The translations under genes and the position numbers were made by a program. Below the pieces are notes generated by a model, which was not told the DNA's origin, did no database searches, and saw only the letters and a list, made by a program, of their open reading frames with translations. Positions 59,945 through 64,000 of a stretch of DNA of 64,000 nucleotides are shown here, in pieces. The number at the start of each line of letters is the position of its first letter. Positions within the stretch are counted from its first letter, which is position 1. Source of the stretch: Nonomuraea sediminis (lineage in GTDB: Bacteria; Actinomycetota; Actinomycetes; Streptosporangiales; Streptosporangiaceae); assembly GCF_018531495.1 (NCBI RefSeq), contig NZ_JAHDTI010000007.1, forward strand, positions 248,001 to 312,000, in the 5' to 3' direction.

Positions 59945-61405
59945 TCAGGCTCCACTCTTGGTGGGTACGCAGGAGGAGTTCAGCGATTCCAGCCGGCCCG
60001 CCTGTTTGACGGGCTCGCCGGGCGAGCGGGTGGCCGTGGGTGTGCTGACCGGCGACGGGGTGGACGCCTGCGCGCGGGCAGGCGTGCCTGACCGTGCCAG
60101 GGCCGCCCGTACGGCCTGGCGGATCTTCCGATAGTCGGGGTAGGCCGGGTTGTAGGCGGGTGGGATGAAGTTCAGCTTCGACACGTGCGCGCCCTTGACC
60201 TGCTGGGCCAGCGGGACCAGGTCCTGGAGCAGGTCACGCGGGATGTCGGTCTGGAAGGTCTGCTTGGCCGCGCGTGCCAGGGCGTTGAACTTCAGCAGCA
60301 CGTTGCTCGGGTTGAGCTGGTTGAGCATGGCGCTCATCACGCACTGCTGGCGGCGCATCCGGGTGTGGTTGTCGCCGCCCGCGCAGGTGCTGCCGGGATG
60401 GTCGCGGGCCCTGCCGTACCACAGGGCCTGGGTGCCGTTCAGCGTGCGGGTGCCGGCCTTGACCACGCCGCCGTCGCTGCGGCCCACGCCGTAGCAGATG
60501 TCCTGCTCGACGTGGATGCGCACCCCGCCCAGGGCGTCGATCAGGTGGGCGACGCCCCACATGTTGACCAGCATGTAGTAGTCGACCTTGAAGCCGAGGA
60601 TCTGCCCCAGCGCGCCCTTGACCGTCTCCGGCGCGCGGTCAGGCGAGTGGCCGGCCACCTCCGGGTGCAGGTCGGCGTAGGCCCAGATGCCGTTGATGAG
60701 GTCGGCGGAGCCGCGGCCCTGCCCGGGCGGCAGCCAGAAGTTCTTGGGCGGCGGGAACCGCTTGGCCATCAGGCTGCCCGGCGGGAACGGCGCGTTCTCC
60801 ATCTCCCGGGGCAGCGCGAAGACGACCGCGTCACCTGTGTGCACATTGATGCTGACCACGTTGATGCTGTCGGTGCGGATGCTCAGCCCCTTGCGCGAGC
60901 CGGCGCCGTCGCCGCCCAGCAACGCGATGGTGAGGTAGTCGCGCCCCTTCCACGGATCCTTGTGATCGATGGGGGTGGACGGTGAGGACTTGAAGACGGA
61001 CCCGATCGCGTCATCCGAGGTGCGCGCGGTCGTCGCGGCCAGCCCGAACGGCAGCGCCACCGCGACCGCCGTGACCCCCGCGACCGCGCCGGTGCCGATC
61101 TGCCCCCACATGGCGAGGCGTCCAGGACGCAGCACCACGTAGGAGCTGACGATGATCGCGGCCCAGGCCAGCCCGCCTGCCACGCACACGCCGGTGATGA
61201 CCGCCAGCCAGGTGGGGTCGAGCAGGAGGCCCGCGAGGTTCTTGGCGTTGAGCGCCGCGGCCGCCGCTGCGATCAGCAGCAGGCCGTAACACGCCAGCAG
61301 GACCAGGCCGGTCCGCTTGCGCCCGGCTCGCAGGTGCGCGACGCCGGGCGCCACGATGGACAGCAGCGTCCAGCCCACCACTGACAGGGCGCCCCGTCCG
61401 CGCAT
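59945..61405 (-). CDS. LytR-CpsA-Psr (LCP) family protein
   Basis: A 486-residue protein with about four membrane helices at the N-terminus (residues 5-130) and an extracytoplasmic LCP catalytic domain (about 160-400). The domain has conserved TDSINVVSINVHTGDAVVFALPRE and RARDHPGSTCAGGDNHTRMRRQQ. LCP enzymes attach teichoic acids, arabinogalactan or other polymers to peptidoglycan. The C-terminal 60 residues are Ser/Pro/Thr-rich. ATG 61405 has GGAGG five bases upstream; GTG 61417 is the alternative. Confidence 0.92.
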   Translation of the reverse strand: MRGRGALSVVGWTLLSIVAPGVAHLRAGRKRTGLVLLACYGLLLIAAAAAALNAKNLAGLLLDPTWLAVITGVCVAGGLAWAAIIVSSYVVLRPGRLAMWGQIGTGAVAGVTAVAVALPFGLAATTARTSDDAIGSVFKSSPSTPIDHKDPWKGRDYLTIALLGGDGAGSRKGLSIRTDSINVVSINVHTGDAVVFALPREMENAPFPPGSLMAKRFPPPKNFWLPPGQGRGSADLINGIWAYADLHPEVAGHSPDRAPETVKGALGQILGFKVDYYMLVNMWGVAHLIDALGGVRIHVEQDICYGVGRSDGGVVKAGTRTLNGTQALWYGRARDHPGSTCAGGDNHTRMRRQQCVMSAMLNQLNPSNVLLKFNALARAAKQTFQTDIPRDLLQDLVPLAQQVKGAHVSKLNFIPPAYNPAYPDYRKIRQAVRAALARSGTPARAQASTPSPVSTPTATRSPGEPVKQAGRLESLNSSCVPTKSGA

Positions 61406-61647
61406 ACCCGCCTCCACCCCGACATGTGCCCCAAACGCGCAAGCAAACTAGCAAATACGGACACAGGGGCTGGTGATGGAGATCATACCGTCACCATCTT
61501 CGTGGATGGCCCGCGATCTCAGCTCCCCGAACAAGATGGATCGGCTTGCTCTCGAGAAAGCCGTAGGTGGAGGTGGATCAACCTGGGGCGTTCACCGGCA
61601 TAGGTCGCTGGTCGGCTAGCGTGGGGCGTCGTGATCGAAGGAGACCG

Positions 61648-62988
61648 GTGAACGTAGCTCTTGGCCTGCTGGCCGTCTTCGTGTTAACCCTCGCCACCGG
61701 CTATTTCGTCGCCCAGGAGTTCGCCTTCGTCGGTGCCGACCGGCTCACGCTCTCCCAGCACGCGGCCGGAGGCGACAAGAAGGCGGCCAAGGCCGTGCGG
61801 GTGATGGAACGGCTGTCGTTCATGCTGTCCGGTGCCCAGCTCGGCATCACGGTCACCGCGCTCATCGTCGGTTTCATCGCCAAGCCCGCGCTCGCCGAGC
61901 TCATCGCTCCGGCGCTGACCGCCGTCGGCGTCTCGGAGGGCATGGTCGGTGGCGTGTCGCTGGTGCTCGGGTTCGTCCTGGCCACCGTCATCCAGATGGT
62001 GCTCGGCGAGCTCGCCCCGAAGAACCTGGCGCTGGCCAGGCCGGAGGCGCTCGCCCGCTCCCTGGCCGGGTCCACGCTGATCTACATGGCCGTGGCCGGG
62101 CCGGTCATCCGGCTCTTCGACGCCGCGGCCGCCAAGCTGCTGCGCGCGGTCGGCATCGAACCGGTCGAGGAGCTCCACCACGGCGCCACCCTGGAGGAAC
62201 TCGGCCACATCATCGGCGAGTCCCAAGAACACGGGCATCTCCCCGGCAGCCAGGCCGACGTCCTGGAGCGCGCGCTGGCCTTCTCCGACCACACGGCAGA
62301 AGAGGTCATGGTGCCCCGCGTCGACGTGGTCACCGTCAGCGGCTCCGCGACCGTCCTCGAGCTGGACGAGCTGATCGCCGAGCACGGTCACACCCACTAC
62401 CCGGTGCTGGGCGACCGTGTCGACGACGTGATCGGCGTCGTGAGCCTGCGCGAGCTGGCCACGGTCCCGATCGGTCGCGCGGCGGAGACCCGGGTCGCCG
62501 ACCTGGCGCAGGAGGTGTTCCTCGTGCCGTTCTCGCTGTCGCTGCCCCACCTGGTCCAGCAGCTCCACGCCAGGGGCGAGGAGGTGGCCTGCGTGCTGGA
62601 CGAACACGGCGGCCTGGCCGGGCTCGTCACCTGGGAGGACGTCGCCGAGGAGCTGGTAGGCGAGATCGCCGATGAGAACGATCTGGACCAGGCCTCCGTG
62701 GTACGGCGCGGCAAGGGCTGGGAGGTGGACGCCGGGCTCCGCATCGACGAGATCGCCCTGGCCACCGATCTGGAACTCCCGGACAAGGACGAATACGACA
62801 CTCTCGCCGGGTTGATCCTCCACCGGCTGGGACGCTTCGCCGTACCGGGAGACGCGATCGACGTGGAGCTGCCTCCCACCCTGGACGCCGACGCACACAC
62901 GCACGCGCACCTCGAGGTGCTCACCCTGGACCGGCACGTCCCCGAACGCGTCCGGCTCACTCCGCACCGACAGGAGCCCGAAGCATGA
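61648..62988 (+). CDS. CNNM/CBS-domain transport protein with CorC_HlyC domain
   Basis: A 446-residue protein of the CorC/HlyC family: DUF21/CNNM membrane domain (about 1-190), a CBS pair (about 205-330; MVPRVDVVTVS, VLDEHGGLAGLVTWEDVAEELVGEI) and a CorC_HlyC domain (about 345-425). Such proteins move Mg2+/Na+ or related ions across the membrane. GTG 61648 with GAAGGAGA upstream. The next paralogue overlaps by 4 bp. Confidence 0.9.
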   Translation: MNVALGLLAVFVLTLATGYFVAQEFAFVGADRLTLSQHAAGGDKKAAKAVRVMERLSFMLSGAQLGITVTALIVGFIAKPALAELIAPALTAVGVSEGMVGGVSLVLGFVLATVIQMVLGELAPKNLALARPEALARSLAGSTLIYMAVAGPVIRLFDAAAAKLLRAVGIEPVEELHHGATLEELGHIIGESQEHGHLPGSQADVLERALAFSDHTAEEVMVPRVDVVTVSGSATVLELDELIAEHGHTHYPVLGDRVDDVIGVVSLRELATVPIGRAAETRVADLAQEVFLVPFSLSLPHLVQQLHARGEEVACVLDEHGGLAGLVTWEDVAEELVGEIADENDLDQASVVRRGKGWEVDAGLRIDEIALATDLELPDKDEYDTLAGLILHRLGRFAVPGDAIDVELPPTLDADAHTHAHLEVLTLDRHVPERVRLTPHRQEPEA

Positions 62989-63998
62989 GCCTGCCCACCG
63001 GACTCCTCCTCACCCTGCTCCTGCTCATCGGTAACGGGTTCTTCGTCGCGGCCGAGTTCGCCCTCGTGGCCGCCAAGCGTCACCGGCTGGAGAAGGCGGC
63101 GGCCCAGGGGAGCCGCGCCGCGGCGGCCGCCGTCTCAGGGATCAGGGAACTGACGCTCATGCTGGCCGGCGCCCAGCTCGGCATCACGCTCTGCTCCCTC
63201 GGCCTCGGTGTGGTCTCCGAACCCGTCATCGCCGAGACCCTGACGCCGCTCTTCCACGCCCTGGGACTACCGGAGGCCGGGGCGCACGCGGTCGCCTTCG
63301 TCATCGCGCTGGCCATCATCACGTTCCTGCACATGGTCCTGGGCGAGATGGCGCCGAAGTCCTGGGCGATTGCCAACCCCGAGCGCTCGGCGACCCTGCT
63401 GGCCCTGCCGTTCCGCGGCTTCACCGTTCTCGTCCGGCCACTGCTCCGCCTGCTCAACGGCATCACCAACCTGCTGCTGCGCCTCTTCGGCGTGCATCCG
63501 CGCTCAGGGTCGGCCAATCCGCGCACTCCCGAGCAGCTCAGTCACCTGATCGAGGAATCGCGCCGCCTCGGCCTGATCGACAGCGACGACCACGTGATCC
63601 TCAGCAGCGCGCTGGATGCCCCGGAAACCGGCATCGGCCCGCTCATCATCCCCAAGGACGAGATCGTCGGCGTGCCTGCCGCGGCCACGGCTCAGGACGT
63701 GATCGACATGACGGCACACACCGGCCGGACACGTCTCGTCGTCTGGCAGGACGGGCGGCCCGCAGGCCTGGTGCACGTGCGCGACGCCTACCTCGCCCGG
63801 CGCCGCGACGCCTCGACGACCGCCGGCGACCTGGCCCACCACCTTCCTGCCATCCCGGCCGGAAGCTCCGTCAGCGCGGCGGTCACGCATCTGCGTTCCG
63901 CGCACAGCCAGCTCGCCTTGGCGCATGCCGAGGACGGCACGCTGGTCGGGCTGGTCAGCCTCGACGACCTCCTGACGACCCTGCTGGTCCCGGCCTGA
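62985..63998 (+). CDS. CNNM/CBS-domain protein without CorC_HlyC domain
   Basis: A 337-residue paralogue of the preceding protein with a DUF21/CNNM domain (about 1-185) and CBS repeats (about 205-335), ending before a CorC domain. ATG overlaps the upstream stop (ATGA), so the pair is co-translated and may form a hetero-oligomer. The stop codon lies 3 bases before the end of the window. Confidence 0.9.
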   Translation: MSLPTGLLLTLLLLIGNGFFVAAEFALVAAKRHRLEKAAAQGSRAAAAAVSGIRELTLMLAGAQLGITLCSLGLGVVSEPVIAETLTPLFHALGLPEAGAHAVAFVIALAIITFLHMVLGEMAPKSWAIANPERSATLLALPFRGFTVLVRPLLRLLNGITNLLLRLFGVHPRSGSANPRTPEQLSHLIEESRRLGLIDSDDHVILSSALDAPETGIGPLIIPKDEIVGVPAAATAQDVIDMTAHTGRTRLVVWQDGRPAGLVHVRDAYLARRRDASTTAGDLAHHLPAIPAGSSVSAAVTHLRSAHSQLALAHAEDGTLVGLVSLDDLLTTLLVPA

Positions 63999-64000
63999 AC

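Overview
The window is about 70% G+C with dense, often overlapping genes, frequent GTG starts and gene families typical of mycelial Actinobacteria: SigE-type ECF sigma factors, ABC sugar importers without their own ATPase, LCP proteins, a DUF664/DinB protein and many one-gene regulators. A soil actinomycete of the Streptosporangiales type (Nonomuraea-like) is a reasonable guess, but no rRNA or other marker is present to prove it. I saw no tRNA, rRNA, CRISPR array, transposase or phage gene.

Layout. 1-4.5 kb: the end of a sensor kinase and its NarL-type regulator, an FAD monooxygenase, and a SigE-family sigma factor with a membrane partner and a divergent secreted CU044_5270-like protein. 4.6-23.1 kb: the most distinctive region, two mirror-image glycan-utilisation cassettes. 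Each has a lipoprotein sugar binder, two CUT1 permeases and a very large secreted multidomain protein that I read as a GH29-like glycoside hydrolase. The left cassette adds a Gfo/Idh/MocA oxidoreductase. Between the cassettes lie a GntR/FadR-type regulator and an enolase-superfamily enzyme. A TCAGATC motif sits just upstream of the predicted -35 box of both transporter operons. A stub of a polysaccharide lyase survives in the right cassette.

23.1-29 kb: a succinate-semialdehyde-type aldehyde dehydrogenase, then an ECF sigma / zinc-finger anti-sigma / ABC exporter operon. 29.1-39.4 kb: accessory metabolism, with an alpha/beta hydrolase, short-chain dehydrogenases, two metallo-beta-lactamase-fold proteins, a Rieske oxygenase, and XRE and HxlR regulators with recognisable operators. 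39.4-44.5 kb: a membrane and lipid block, with MscL, a DUF1206 protein coupled to a phospholipase D-like enzyme, two PAP2 phosphatases and a diacylglycerol-kinase-like protein. Together these could interconvert phosphatidate and diacylglycerol. 44.5-50.8 kb: single-gene regulators and small enzymes (WYL, VOC, PucR, a penicillin-binding-type serine hydrolase, DinB, a methyltransferase, XRE-cupin).

50.8-59.8 kb: a metal and redox block. It holds a SmtB/CzrA-type sensor with an exact DxHx10HxxH helix-5 site, a DsbA-like/VKOR disulfide pair, a P1B ATPase with a CadC-like four-cysteine sensor, a CDF zinc-type exporter behind a SmtB-type operator, and a BlaI/M56 regulator pair. A TTCTACG-CGTAGAA palindrome stands before both the BlaI/M56 operon and the DsbA/VKOR operon, which suggests a protease-controlled repressor governing extracytoplasmic disulfide formation. 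The window ends with an LCP cell-wall protein and two coupled CNNM/CBS transport proteins.
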